Positions 36,088-44,883 of a DNA stretch of 64,000 nt are shown here, one piece after another; positions within the stretch are counted from its first letter, which is position 1; each line of letters opens with the position of its first letter. Position numbers and translations under genes: made by a program. Below the pieces are notes generated by a model, which worked only from the letters and a program-made list of their open reading frames with translations, was not told the DNA's origin and did not search any database. The DNA comes from Marinobacter sp. X15-166B (GTDB lineage Bacteria; Pseudomonadota; Gammaproteobacteria; Pseudomonadales; Oleiphilaceae): the NCBI RefSeq assembly GCF_001752365.1, contig NZ_MEIY01000001.1, positions 1,561,044-1,625,043 on the forward strand, written 5' to 3'.

Positions 36088-36848
36088 GCAGCACAATTAG
36101 CTCTGCATTCACGACCGAAATCAACGACGGCATCGCCGAGCTGGTGATCTGTAAACCCCCGGTTAACGCCCTCAACAGTGATGAATGGCTGGCACTGGCC
36201 CAGCGCATCGAGGAGCTGGGTGCGGATCAGGACGTCCGGGTGGTCATTATTCGCGCCGAAGGCCGCGGGTTCTGTGCCGGTGTGGATATCAAGGAGCTGG
36301 ACGCCAACCCGGAGCTGATCGTGCGGGTGAACGCCGGTAACTACGCCACCTTCCGGGCGGTGCATCGTTGCCCGGTCCCGGTCATTGTGGCGGTACACGG
36401 GTTCGTCCTGGGGGGCGGAATCGGCATCACCGGCGCGGCCGATATTGTGGTGGCCTCCGGCTGTGCCAGTTTTGCCCTGCCGGAAGTGGATCGCGGGGCC
36501 ATGGGCGGCGGGGCTCATTTGCAGCGTCTGTTCCCGGTGCAAAAGGTTCGCCACATGTTCTTCACCGGGGAAGCGGTGAGCGCCCCCGACGCCATGCAGT
36601 ACGGGTTTATCGAACGGTTGGTGAGCAAAGACGAGTTGCCCGGCGCGGCCCGCGACATCGCGAGCAAGATAGCGGCCAAAAGCGGTGCCATGATCCGCAT
36701 TGCCAAAGAAGCCCTCAATGGCATCGAAGACGGCGATCTTGAGAAGAAATATCGTTGGGAACAAGGGTTTACCCTTGAAGCCTATACCACCGCTGATTCT
36801 GCAGAAACCCGCCGGGCGTTTGTGGAGAAGCGTGAAGCCCGTTTCTGA
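36084..36848 (+). CDS. echA20: Ring D hydrolase EchA20
   Basis: 254 residues. Crotonase fold used as a carbon-carbon hydrolase on the HIEC-CoA ring. It matches actinobacterial EchA20 as I recall it in many blocks: EGRGFCAGVDIKE near 55-67, HGFVLGGGIG near 104, ALPEVDRGAMGG near 130 and AKEALNGIED then YRWEQGFTLE near the end. The residue after the oxyanion loop is E-V-D-R-G rather than a hydratase E-x-x-L-G. Corresponds to ScdY in Comamonas. Followed after 27 bp by the acyl-CoA dehydrogenase pair. Confidence 0.9.
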   Translation: MSSTISSAFTTEINDGIAELVICKPPVNALNSDEWLALAQRIEELGADQDVRVVIIRAEGRGFCAGVDIKELDANPELIVRVNAGNYATFRAVHRCPVPVIVAVHGFVLGGGIGITGAADIVVASGCASFALPEVDRGAMGGGAHLQRLFPVQKVRHMFFTGEAVSAPDAMQYGFIERLVSKDELPGAARDIASKIAAKSGAMIRIAKEALNGIEDGDLEKKYRWEQGFTLEAYTTADSAETRRAFVEKREARF

Positions 36849-36875
36849 TTCAGGCTCCCGCAGGAGAGAACTCCC

Positions 36876-38042
36876 ATGCAATTGAAATTTAACGACAAAC
36901 AGAATGCTTTTCGCCAGGAAGTACGGGCCTGGCTGGCCGAGAATGTGCCCGCTGAACCCTTGCAAAGCTACGACACCCGGGAAGGCTTTGAAGAACACCG
37001 CGAGTGGGAAGGCAAGCTGTATGAGAGCCGCCTGTCGATGGTGATGTGGCCCGAGCATCTGGGGGGCCGTGGCTGCGATTTGATCGAGTGGCTGATTTTC
37101 GAGGAAGAATACTACGCCGCCGGTGCCCCCATGCGGGTCAATCAGAACGGCCAGTTGCTGCTGGGGCCCACCCTGATGGAGTTTGGCACTGAAGCGCAGA
37201 AGCGTCATTTTCTGCCTCGCATCGCCTCCAGTCAGGATATGTGGGCACAGGGCTGGTCGGAGCCGGACGCCGGTTCCGATATGGCGGCCATTCGCAGCAG
37301 GGCCACCCGCGAGGGGAATGAACTGGTGATCAATGGCCAAAAGACCTGGTCCACCCGCGCCATCTTTGCCGACTGGGTGTTCGGATTGTTCCGCACCGAT
37401 CCGGACAGCAAGCGCCACCACGGCCTGAGTTACCTGATGGTGCCGCTGGATGCCCCGGGGGTGACAATACGCCCGATCAAGGCCTTGAATGGTAAAGAGG
37501 CCTTTGCGGAAGTGTTTTTCGACGACGTCCGGGTGCCGGTCACCAACTGCATTGGTGACATGGGGCAGGGCTGGGCGGTGGCCATGGCGACCGCCGGCTT
37601 TGAGCGGGGCCTGTTGCTGCGATCGCCGGCCCGGTTCCAGCAAACCGCCAAACGGCTGGTGGCGCTCTACCGCCAGTACGCCAGGGATTACGGCGACCAC
37701 AATGGCCTGCGGGACACGGTGATTGAGAGCTGGATGGGGGCTGAAGCCTACGCCCAGGCCGCCTATCACACCGTTGGTCTGATCGAAAAAGGCGCCAGCA
37801 TCGGGGCGGAGTCGAGCATTAACAAAATCATCTGGTCCGAGCTGGATCTGAAAATGCATGAAGCGGCGATGGAGATGCTGGGCGCCTATGGGGAACTCCG
37901 TGCCGGGGCACCCGAGGCGGTGGATGGCGGAAGCTGGCTGGAAGGTTTCCTGTTTGCCCAGGCGGGGCCGATCTACGCCGGCACCAACGAAATTCAACGC
38001 AACATCATCGCCGAGCGCATGCTCGGCCTGCCGCGCGTGTAA
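36876..38042 (+). CDS. Acyl-CoA dehydrogenase (ring-degradation pair 1, larger subunit)
   Basis: 388 residues, ATG after CAGGAGAG. FadE fold with WPEHLGGRGCDLIEW near 57, GWSEPDAGSDMAAIRSRA near 122-139, INGQKTWSTRAIFADW near 152 and IYAGTNEIQRNIIAERMLGLP at the end. The medium-chain catalytic Glu position (YEGT) is Ala (YAGT), so the base must lie elsewhere or in the partner. Paired with the shorter enzyme encoded 11 bp downstream; together they should desaturate a bicyclic or monocyclic CoA ester from the C/D rings. Confidence 0.9.
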   Translation: MQLKFNDKQNAFRQEVRAWLAENVPAEPLQSYDTREGFEEHREWEGKLYESRLSMVMWPEHLGGRGCDLIEWLIFEEEYYAAGAPMRVNQNGQLLLGPTLMEFGTEAQKRHFLPRIASSQDMWAQGWSEPDAGSDMAAIRSRATREGNELVINGQKTWSTRAIFADWVFGLFRTDPDSKRHHGLSYLMVPLDAPGVTIRPIKALNGKEAFAEVFFDDVRVPVTNCIGDMGQGWAVAMATAGFERGLLLRSPARFQQTAKRLVALYRQYARDYGDHNGLRDTVIESWMGAEAYAQAAYHTVGLIEKGASIGAESSINKIIWSELDLKMHEAAMEMLGAYGELRAGAPEAVDGGSWLEGFLFAQAGPIYAGTNEIQRNIIAERMLGLPRV

Positions 38043-38053
38043 GGGGACTGGCC

Positions 38054-39112
38054 ATGGATTTTACATTTACCGAAGATCAACTCGCCTTCAAAGAAGCCAT
38101 CAGCCGTTTCCTGATGACCGAAGCTCCCCCCGAAATGCTGCGTGATATCTGGGAAACCGAAGACGGCCGTTCGCCGGAACTGCGCCGCAAAATTGCCGAG
38201 CAGGGACTGATGGCGCTGTCGGTACCCGAAGAGCAGGGTGGCCTGGGCATGGACGACATCGCCTGGTCACTGCTGACCCAGGAGCTGGGCTATTACGCCA
38301 TTCCCGATTCGATGGCCGACACGGCCTATGTGGCGGCCGGGCTGTTGCGCGCCTTGCCCGACGGCACCACCGGTCGTGAGGACATGCTGACGCGGGTGGC
38401 CGACGGCAGCATCCGCATTGCCATCAGTCACAGCATCAATCCGCTGGTGGCCGATGTGCACCTGGCGGACAAGATTATTGTCGAGCATCAGGGTGCGATT
38501 CATCTGGTGTCCCGCGAGCAGGCCGGCTATGAACGTAATGAAAGCATCGACAGCTCACGCCGGTTGAGCAAGATCAGCGTCACCCCCACCGCCGACAGCC
38601 AGATTGCAGCTGCTGACACCGGGGCTGCCATCTGGGAACAGACCCTTAACCGGGGCGCGCTGGCGGTAGCCGGGCAGAGTCTGGGGCTGGCGCAGCGCAT
38701 GCTGGATCTGTCGGTGGATTACGCCGTGCAGCGCAAACAGTTCGGCAAACCGATTGGCAGTTTTCAGGCGGTGAAACACAAACTGGCGGATGTGGTCAGT
38801 GGCATCGAGTTTGCCAAGCCGACCCTGTATCGGGCCGCCTATGCATTGGCCAACAACGATGCCCGCGCCGATCTGTATGTGTCCCACGCCAAACTGGCCT
38901 CCTGCGAGGCGGCCTGGGTGGCCGCCCGTCACGGCATCCAGGTGCACGGCGCCATGGGGTACACCTGGGAAGCCGATCTGCAGATGTTCATGAAGCGGGC
39001 CTGGGCGCTGAATGCGTCCTGGGGCACCCGTGATTTCCATCGCCAGCGCATCGCCGACGATATCCTCGCGGATGACGCACAGATTGGTCCACGCTACACC
39101 TTTGGAGAATAA
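38054..39112 (+). CDS. Acyl-CoA dehydrogenase (ring-degradation pair 1, smaller subunit)
   Basis: 352 residues. Shortened acyl-CoA dehydrogenase with the LSVPEEQGGLGMDDIAW N-terminal domain, a reduced middle domain, and C-terminal RKQFGKPIGSFQAVKHKLAD and GIQVHGAMGYTWEADLQMFMKR. Lacks an obvious EGT segment at its end (KRAWALNASWG). Such subunits pair with a larger partner in the alpha2beta2 steroid acyl-CoA dehydrogenases. Confidence 0.9.
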   Translation: MDFTFTEDQLAFKEAISRFLMTEAPPEMLRDIWETEDGRSPELRRKIAEQGLMALSVPEEQGGLGMDDIAWSLLTQELGYYAIPDSMADTAYVAAGLLRALPDGTTGREDMLTRVADGSIRIAISHSINPLVADVHLADKIIVEHQGAIHLVSREQAGYERNESIDSSRRLSKISVTPTADSQIAAADTGAAIWEQTLNRGALAVAGQSLGLAQRMLDLSVDYAVQRKQFGKPIGSFQAVKHKLADVVSGIEFAKPTLYRAAYALANNDARADLYVSHAKLASCEAAWVAARHGIQVHGAMGYTWEADLQMFMKRAWALNASWGTRDFHRQRIADDILADDAQIGPRYTFGE

Positions 39113-39116
39113 CACC

Positions 39117-40271
39117 ATGGCTGAAGCCTATATTGTTGACGCCTTGCGCAGCCCGACCGGCAAGCGTAAAGGCGGTCTGTCCCATGTGCACGCCATTGAT
39201 CTGGGCGCCCATGTCCTCAAGGCGCTGGTGGAGCGTAACGACATCCCCGACCAGGACTACGACGACGTGATCTTCGGGTGCGTCGACACCGTCGGTTCCC
39301 AGGCGGGCGATATCGCCCGCACCAGCTGGCTGGCGGCCGGCCTGGCCATGAACGTGCCGGGTACCACGGTGGATCGCCAGTGCGGCTCGTCCCAGCAGGC
39401 GCTGCATTTTGCCGCTCAGGCGGTGATGAGTGGCACCCAGGATGTGGTCGCGGTCGGCGGTGTGCAGACCATGACCCAGATTCCCATCTCCACCGCGATG
39501 CTGGCGGGGCAGCCGTTGGGTTTTCCCGACCCCTTTTCCGGCAGCGAAGGCTGGCGGGCCCGGTTTGGCACCCAACCGGTGGATCAGTTTTACGCCGCCC
39601 AGCGTATAGCCAGCCACTGGGGGCTGAGCCGTGCCGACATGGAGCGCTTTGCCCTGGAAAGCCACCGGCGGGCGCTGGCGGCCATCTCCAGCGGCCGCCT
39701 GGCCGGGGAGATCGTGCCCCTGGGGAAGGCCACCCAGGACGAGACCCCCCGTGACACCAGTCTGGAAAAGATGGCCACGCTGGAGCCGGTGAATCCGGAC
39801 TACCCGGATATCACCGCGGCAGTTTCCAGTCAGACCGCCGATGCCTCTGCGGCGCTGCTGGTGGTGTCGGAAGCCGCACTCAAACGCTACAACCTGACCC
39901 CCAGAGCCCGCGTCCACCACTTGAGTGTGCTGGCGGATGATCCCATCTGGCACCTCACCGCACCGATTGCGGCCACCCGGGCGGCGCTGAAAAAAGCCGG
40001 CATGACCATGGCCGATATCGATCTGGTCGAAATCAATGAAGCCTTTGCTTCGGTGGTCATGGCCTGGCAGAAGGAACTGGACTTTGATCCGGCGCGCACC
40101 AACGTCAATGGCGGTGCCATTGCCATGGGGCACCCGCTGGGGGCCACCGGTGCACGGCTGATGACCACCCTGTTGCACGAGCTGGAACACAGCAACAAAC
40201 GGTTCGGCTTACAGACCATGTGCGAAGGCGGTGGTCAGGCCAACGTCACCATCATCGAACGTCTGGGCTAA
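39117..40271 (+). CDS. fadA6: Thiolase FadA6-like
   Basis: 384 residues, ATG preceded by TTGGAGAAT. True thiolase with nucleophile C89 in DRQCGSS, NEAFASVV near 307, GHPLGATGARL near 337 and the second cysteine in TMCEGGGQA near 367. Acts in thiolytic cleavage of a 3-oxoacyl-CoA from the ring C/D fragment, the place FadA6 holds in the actinobacterial pathway. Starts 4 bp after the dehydrogenase stop. Confidence 0.87.
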   Translation: MAEAYIVDALRSPTGKRKGGLSHVHAIDLGAHVLKALVERNDIPDQDYDDVIFGCVDTVGSQAGDIARTSWLAAGLAMNVPGTTVDRQCGSSQQALHFAAQAVMSGTQDVVAVGGVQTMTQIPISTAMLAGQPLGFPDPFSGSEGWRARFGTQPVDQFYAAQRIASHWGLSRADMERFALESHRRALAAISSGRLAGEIVPLGKATQDETPRDTSLEKMATLEPVNPDYPDITAAVSSQTADASAALLVVSEAALKRYNLTPRARVHHLSVLADDPIWHLTAPIAATRAALKKAGMTMADIDLVEINEAFASVVMAWQKELDFDPARTNVNGGAIAMGHPLGATGARLMTTLLHELEHSNKRFGLQTMCEGGGQANVTIIERLG

Positions 40272-40293
40272 CCTCAGTAGAAGGATAGGCATT

Positions 40294-41178
40294 ATGGGAA
40301 TTCTGAACGAGCGTGTTGTCATTATTACCGGCGCAGGCGGCGGTCTCGGTGCCGCCCACGCGCGGGTCTTCGCAGCGGAAGGTGCGCGGGTGCTGGTGAA
40401 CGACATCAACGAAGGGGCCGCCCGGCAAGTGGTGGACGAGATTGTCGCCGCGGGCGGTGACGCCGCGGTCAACACCTCCGACATCACCAACTATGAAGAC
40501 AGTGCCCGTGCGGTCCGGCAGGCGATTGATACCTGGGGTGACCTGCATTGCGTCCTCAACAACGCCGGCATCAACCGGGACCGCATGTTTGCCTCGCTCA
40601 CCGAAGCGGACTGGGACGCGATCATGAGTGTGCACCTCAAAGGCCATTTCTGCATCACCTCCCACGCGGTGCAGTATTGGCGCAATCAGTCCAAAGCCGG
40701 CCAGCCGGTGAATGCACGTATTCTGAACACCACCTCCGGTGCCGGCTTGCAGGGCTCCATCGGGCAGTCCAACTACGCCGCGGCCAAAGGCGGCATTGCC
40801 GCGCTGACCCTCAATCAGGCCGCCGAACTGGGGCGCTATGGGGTGACTGCCAATGCCATTGCGCCGGCGGCGCGCACCGGTATGACCACCGCAGTGGAAG
40901 CCATGGCCACTCGCATGGCGGCACCGACCGATGGCAGCTTTGATTACTGGGCTCCTGAGAACGTGTCGTCTTTGCTGGCGTGGCTGGCTTCTGAATCCTC
41001 GGCCGGGATTACCGGCCGGGTATTTGAGGCGGAAGGTGGCAAAATTTCCATCGCCGATGGCTGGCGCACCACCGAAGGTGTGGACAAGGGGGCACGCTGG
41101 GCCCCGGCCGAAGTGGGCGAAGCCATGCAGGCCTTGTTGGCCAAAGAAGTTCCCGCCCAGAAAGTCTACGGTACCTGA
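40294..41178 (+). CDS. SDR, 3-hydroxyacyl-CoA dehydrogenase-like
   Basis: 294 residues, ATG 40294 after AAGGATAGG. NAD-binding TGAGGGLGAAHA at 12-23, NNAGINRDRMF near 88, and catalytic YAAAKGGI with GLQGSIGQSN before it. The sequence resembles multifunctional-enzyme-type 3-hydroxyacyl-CoA dehydrogenases (Hsd4B N-terminal domain), including long C-terminal residues after FEAEGGKISIADGW. Likely oxidises a 3-hydroxyacyl-CoA of a ring fragment for the thiolase just upstream. Confidence 0.85.
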   Translation: MGILNERVVIITGAGGGLGAAHARVFAAEGARVLVNDINEGAARQVVDEIVAAGGDAAVNTSDITNYEDSARAVRQAIDTWGDLHCVLNNAGINRDRMFASLTEADWDAIMSVHLKGHFCITSHAVQYWRNQSKAGQPVNARILNTTSGAGLQGSIGQSNYAAAKGGIAALTLNQAAELGRYGVTANAIAPAARTGMTTAVEAMATRMAAPTDGSFDYWAPENVSSLLAWLASESSAGITGRVFEAEGGKISIADGWRTTEGVDKGARWAPAEVGEAMQALLAKEVPAQKVYGT

Positions 41179-41193
41179 GCCCCGGAGGCCGTC

Positions 41194-42390
41194 ATGGAAT
41201 TCCGCTTAACCGACGAGCAGTACATGGTCCGCGACACGGCGCAAGCCTTTTTGGCGGACGCCTCCAGTTCCGGGCAGGTCCGCAGGGCAATGACCGCCGC
41301 ACGCAGCTACGACCCGGCAGTGTGGCAGCGATTGTGCACCGAACTCTACGTGCAAGCGGTCACCATTCCCGAGGCGTATGGCGGGCTGGGTCTGGGCTAT
41401 GTGGACCTGGCCATCGTGCTGGAACAGATGGGCCGCAAACTGTTTTGTTCGCCGTTTATGGCCACGGTGGGCATGGCGACCAATGCGCTGTTGCTGGTGG
41501 CCTCTGACGAACAAAAGCAACGTTGGCTGCCTGCGATCGCCGAAGGCACGCAAACCGCCACCCTGGCGTGGACCGGCCCGCAGGCGGCCCGTGCCGGGGG
41601 CAGTTGGGGGGCGGAGGCAGTCTCGGCAACCTGGACAGCCACCGCAGAAGGCTATCAGCTGGACGGTGACCTGCGTTATGTGATCGACGGGGATACCGCC
41701 GATCTGCTCATCGTCGCCGCCCGGACACCGGGTTCCAGCGGCAGCGAAGGGATCGGGCTGTTCGTGGTGCCGGCCAGCAGCGCCGGGGTGGAGCGCCAGT
41801 GGACCCCGACCCTGGACCAGAGCCGGCGCCTGGCAAACCTCACCCTGCGCGGGGTAAGCGTGGCGGCCGACCAGTGTCTGGGAGTGGCCGGCGAAGGCTG
41901 GCCTCAGCTGCAGAAAATTCTGGCGCTGGCCAAGGTGTCCCTGGCGGCTGAGCAACTGGGGGTAGCCAGCGAGGCGCTGGATATGGCGGTGAATTACACC
42001 CTGGAGCGGGAGCAGTTTGGGCGTGCCATTGCCAGCTATCAGGCGGTCAAACACAAGGCCGCCGATATGAAGCTGAAGGCCGAAGTGGCCTGTTCGGCGG
42101 TGTATTACGCCGCCTGTGTGGCCAGTGAGGTACTGGCGCCTGACGGCGACGTCAACATCGCTGCGGAGCTGGACGAGGCTGCGGCCATGGCCAAGGGCTA
42201 TTGCTCCGATACGGTGTTTTTCAATGCGGGCAGTGCCTTGCAGTTGTTTGGCGGGGTCGGTTTTACCGCCGAGTACGACATCCAGCTGTATTTCAAACGG
42301 GCCAAGGCCAGCGAGTTGTATCTGGGCAACGGGGCGGCTCAGCGGGAACAAATTGCGGCCATGCTGCTGGACGGGGAGAGTGCGCAATGA
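41194..42390 (+). CDS. Acyl-CoA dehydrogenase (ring-degradation pair 2, subunit A)
   Basis: 398 residues, ATG after CCGGAGG. Blocks: IPEAYGGLGLGYVDLAIVLEQMG near 50, REQFGRAIASYQAVKHKAADMK near 272 and SALQLFGGVGFTAEYDIQLYFKRAK near 346. The FADH-loop SEP..AGSD of canonical members is replaced by WTGPQAARAGGSWG. The stop overlaps the ATG of its partner, indicating a heteromeric enzyme. Confidence 0.9.
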   Translation: MEFRLTDEQYMVRDTAQAFLADASSSGQVRRAMTAARSYDPAVWQRLCTELYVQAVTIPEAYGGLGLGYVDLAIVLEQMGRKLFCSPFMATVGMATNALLLVASDEQKQRWLPAIAEGTQTATLAWTGPQAARAGGSWGAEAVSATWTATAEGYQLDGDLRYVIDGDTADLLIVAARTPGSSGSEGIGLFVVPASSAGVERQWTPTLDQSRRLANLTLRGVSVAADQCLGVAGEGWPQLQKILALAKVSLAAEQLGVASEALDMAVNYTLEREQFGRAIASYQAVKHKAADMKLKAEVACSAVYYAACVASEVLAPDGDVNIAAELDEAAAMAKGYCSDTVFFNAGSALQLFGGVGFTAEYDIQLYFKRAKASELYLGNGAAQREQIAAMLLDGESAQ

Positions 42391-43571
42391 AACTGACCTT
42401 CAACGCAGCCGACGAACGCTTTCGCGAAGACATTGCCAGCTGGCTGCAAGCCCATCTGGTGGGCGAATTCGAACACCTGAAGTTTCGCGGCGGTCCGGGC
42501 GACGAGCACATGTTTCCGGAAGAGCGCAAACGCTGGGAACAGGAGCTGGCCGCCGGTGGCTGGGTCGGTATTGGCTGGCCGGAAGCCTGCGGCGGCCGTG
42601 GCGCCTCCATCGAACAACAGGTGATCTTCGCCGAAGAATACGCCCGCGCCGGGGCGCCGGGTCGCATTGGTCATATCGGTGAAGGACTGGCCGGCCCTAC
42701 CATCATCGCCTTTGGTACGCCGGAACAAAAGGCGAAATACCTGCCGGGTATTCTCAACGGCACCGAGTTCTGGTGTCAGGGGTATTCGGAACCGTCCGCC
42801 GGGTCCGATCTGGCCAATGTGCGCACCCGGGCGGTGCGTGACCCGGACAGCGGCCGGTGGCGGATCACCGGTCAGAAAATCTGGACCTCCCTGGCTCACG
42901 AGTCCCAGTGGTGTTTTGTGCTGGCACGCACCGAACCCGGTTCGGTGGCCCATCGGGGACTGGGATTCTTTCTGGTCAGGATGGCACAGCCGGAAATTAC
43001 CGTCCGGCCCATTGAGCAGCTCACCGGTACCTCGGAGTTCAACGAAGTGTTTTTCGATGACGCCCTTGCCGAAGATTTGGTCGGTGAGCCAGGCGACGGT
43101 TGGCGCATCGCCATGACCCTGCTGGGGTTTGAGCGGGGTGTGTCCACCCTGGGGCAGCAAATGCAGTTCCAGAACGAGCTCGATGAAATCATTCGCATTG
43201 CCCGCAGTAACGGCGCCGCCAGCGACCCGGCCATTCGCCAGCGCATTGCCGAGGCCCACACCGGATTGCGCTTGATGCGTTACAACGCCCTGCGCATGTT
43301 GTCCGGCGATGAGCGCAGCGGCCCGGACAGCTCGGCGCTGGTGTACAAACTGCATTGGGCCAGCTGGCATCGCAACCTCGGGGCACTGGCCATGGACGTA
43401 CTGGGGCCGGAGGCCGAGCTGCTGGACGGTGCGCCCTACGAGCTGACCCGGCTGCAATCCCTGTTCCTGTTCACCCGCTCCGACACCATCTACGGCGGCA
43501 CCAATCAAATTCAGCGCAATATCATTGCCGAGCGCGGCCTTGGTATGCCCAAAGAAGCAAAAGGCAGATAA
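42387..43571 (+). CDS. Acyl-CoA dehydrogenase (ring-degradation pair 2, subunit B)
   Basis: 394 residues. Keeps the canonical middle domain (GYSEPSAGSDLANVRTRAVRD near 131-151, GQKIWTSLAHESQW) and ends IYGGTNQIQRNIIAERGLGMP, with Gly at the medium-chain catalytic Glu position. It complements subunit A, which has lost part of the flavin loop, as in FadE28/29-type pairs. Confidence 0.9.
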   Translation: MKLTFNAADERFREDIASWLQAHLVGEFEHLKFRGGPGDEHMFPEERKRWEQELAAGGWVGIGWPEACGGRGASIEQQVIFAEEYARAGAPGRIGHIGEGLAGPTIIAFGTPEQKAKYLPGILNGTEFWCQGYSEPSAGSDLANVRTRAVRDPDSGRWRITGQKIWTSLAHESQWCFVLARTEPGSVAHRGLGFFLVRMAQPEITVRPIEQLTGTSEFNEVFFDDALAEDLVGEPGDGWRIAMTLLGFERGVSTLGQQMQFQNELDEIIRIARSNGAASDPAIRQRIAEAHTGLRLMRYNALRMLSGDERSGPDSSALVYKLHWASWHRNLGALAMDVLGPEAELLDGAPYELTRLQSLFLFTRSDTIYGGTNQIQRNIIAERGLGMPKEAKGR

Positions 43572-43573
43572 CC

Positions 43574-44371
43574 ATGAACGATGTAACCCGCAACCCCACT
43601 TATGTGCCGGGCCATGGCTTGCTGAAAGGTCGCTCGGTGCTGATCACTGCAGCGGCGGGGGCCGGCATCGGTTTTGCCGCCGCCACCAAAGCCATGGAAG
43701 AAGGCTGTCGCGGCATTGTCATCAGTGATGTGCACGAAGGCCGGCTGGACGCTTCGGTGGCGAAACTGAAAGAACAAAGCGGCTCCGACCAGGTGTGGGG
43801 CAAGGTGTGCAATGTCACCGATGAAAGCGAGGTACAAGCGTTAATCGATTTCGCCGAAGACAAACTCGGTGGGGTGGATGTGTTGATCAACAACGCGGGT
43901 CTGGGCACCACTCGCGCGCTGCTCGAGATGGCAGACAGCGAGTGGAACAAGGTGCTGGACGTGACCCTGAACGGCACCATGCGCATGACCCGCTACATGC
44001 TGAAAATCATGAAACAACGGGGCCAGGGCGGTGCCATTGTCAACAACGCCTCGGTGCTGGGGTGGCGGGCCCAGAAAGAACAGTCCCATTACGCCGCCGC
44101 CAAAGCCGGGGTGATGGCCTTTACCCGCTGTGCCGCGCTGGAAGCTGCCGAGTTCGGGGTGCGCATCAATGCGGTGGCACCCTCGCTGGCGGTACACGCC
44201 ATGTTGCGCAAGTCGGCCCCGGAGGCCCTGTTGAAAGAACTGGAAGGCCGGGAAGCATACGGCCGGGGCGCCGAAGTGTGGGAGGTGGCGAACGTGATGA
44301 TGTTCCTCGCCAGCGATTACGCCTCCTATATGACCGGTGAAGTCCTGTCGTGCAGCTCGCAACAAGCCTGA
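43574..44371 (+). CDS. ipdF: SDR IpdF
   Basis: 265 residues, ATG 43574 two bp after the previous stop. Strongly like actinobacterial IpdF as I recall it: LITAAAGAGIGFAAA near 22-36, INNAGLG near 103, IVNNASVLGWRAQKEQSHYAAAKAGVMAFTR near 157-187 (catalytic Ser and Tyr-x3-Lys) and SDYASYMTGEVLS near 248. IpdF is a dehydrogenase for a 5-oxo/5-hydroxy hydrindane CoA derived from HIP. Confidence 0.9.
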   Translation: MNDVTRNPTYVPGHGLLKGRSVLITAAAGAGIGFAAATKAMEEGCRGIVISDVHEGRLDASVAKLKEQSGSDQVWGKVCNVTDESEVQALIDFAEDKLGGVDVLINNAGLGTTRALLEMADSEWNKVLDVTLNGTMRMTRYMLKIMKQRGQGGAIVNNASVLGWRAQKEQSHYAAAKAGVMAFTRCAALEAAEFGVRINAVAPSLAVHAMLRKSAPEALLKELEGREAYGRGAEVWEVANVMMFLASDYASYMTGEVLSCSSQQA

Positions 44372-44402
44372 CGCGGTCAATCGAGTGTTAATGGAGAAAG
44401 CT

Positions 44403-44873
44403 ATGAGTAGGGTGTTTTCAAACGCAGCCAGTCTGCAGGAAGCGGAAGGCCAGTCGCTGGGGGTGTCGGAATGGTTGCCGATCGACCAGCAACGGATCGA
44501 CACCTTTGCGGACGCCACCGGCGATCACCAGTGGATCCATGTGGACCCCGACAGGGCCAAAGACGGCCCCTTTGGTGCCACAGTGGCCCACGGCTACCTG
44601 ACCTTGTCACTGGTGAACTATTTTTTGCCCCAGTTGATGAGTGTTGAAAATCTGTTGATGGGGGTGAATTACGGTTGCGATCGCATCCGCTTTCCGGCCC
44701 CGGTGCGGGTGGGCTCACGCATCCGCGGTGCCGGTGAAATCACGCAGGTAGAAACCCTGGCCAATGGCTCGGTCCAGGTGGTTGTCCGGGTCACTGTGGA
44801 AATCGAAGGCAGTGACCGCCCCGCGTGCGTGGTGGACACCATCAGCCGCTACACCTTTGCAGAAAACGACTGA
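44403..44873 (+). CDS. MaoC-like (R)-enoyl-CoA hydratase
   Basis: 156 residues. Single hot-dog domain with the hydratase-2 signature [33 protein letters not shown] (catalytic Asp and His near 40 and 45). Start ATG 44403 preceded by GGAG 8 nt upstream; an in-frame upstream extension from 44337 overlaps ipdF and lacks a ribosome site. It hydrates an enoyl-CoA of the C/D ring route. Confidence 0.88.
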   Translation: MSRVFSNAASLQEAEGQSLGVSEWLPIDQQRIDTFADATGDHQWIHVDPDRAKDGPFGATVAHGYLTLSLVNYFLPQLMSVENLLMGVNYGCDRIRFPAPVRVGSRIRGAGEITQVETLANGSVQVVVRVTVEIEGSDRPACVVDTISRYTFAEND

Positions 44874-44883
44874 GGAGTCTTCC

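Noticed and set aside
36027..37997. Long open frame on the minus strand opposite echA20 and an acyl-CoA dehydrogenase (656 codons)
   Set aside because: It lies antisense to two clear genes with catalytic motifs, has no recognisable domain and is explained by high GC at third positions. The same holds for long antisense frames at 59631-61469 and 9651-11264.
44337..44402. Upstream in-frame extension of the MaoC hydratase
   Set aside because: It would overlap ipdF and has no ribosome site; the ATG at 44403 follows GGAG.
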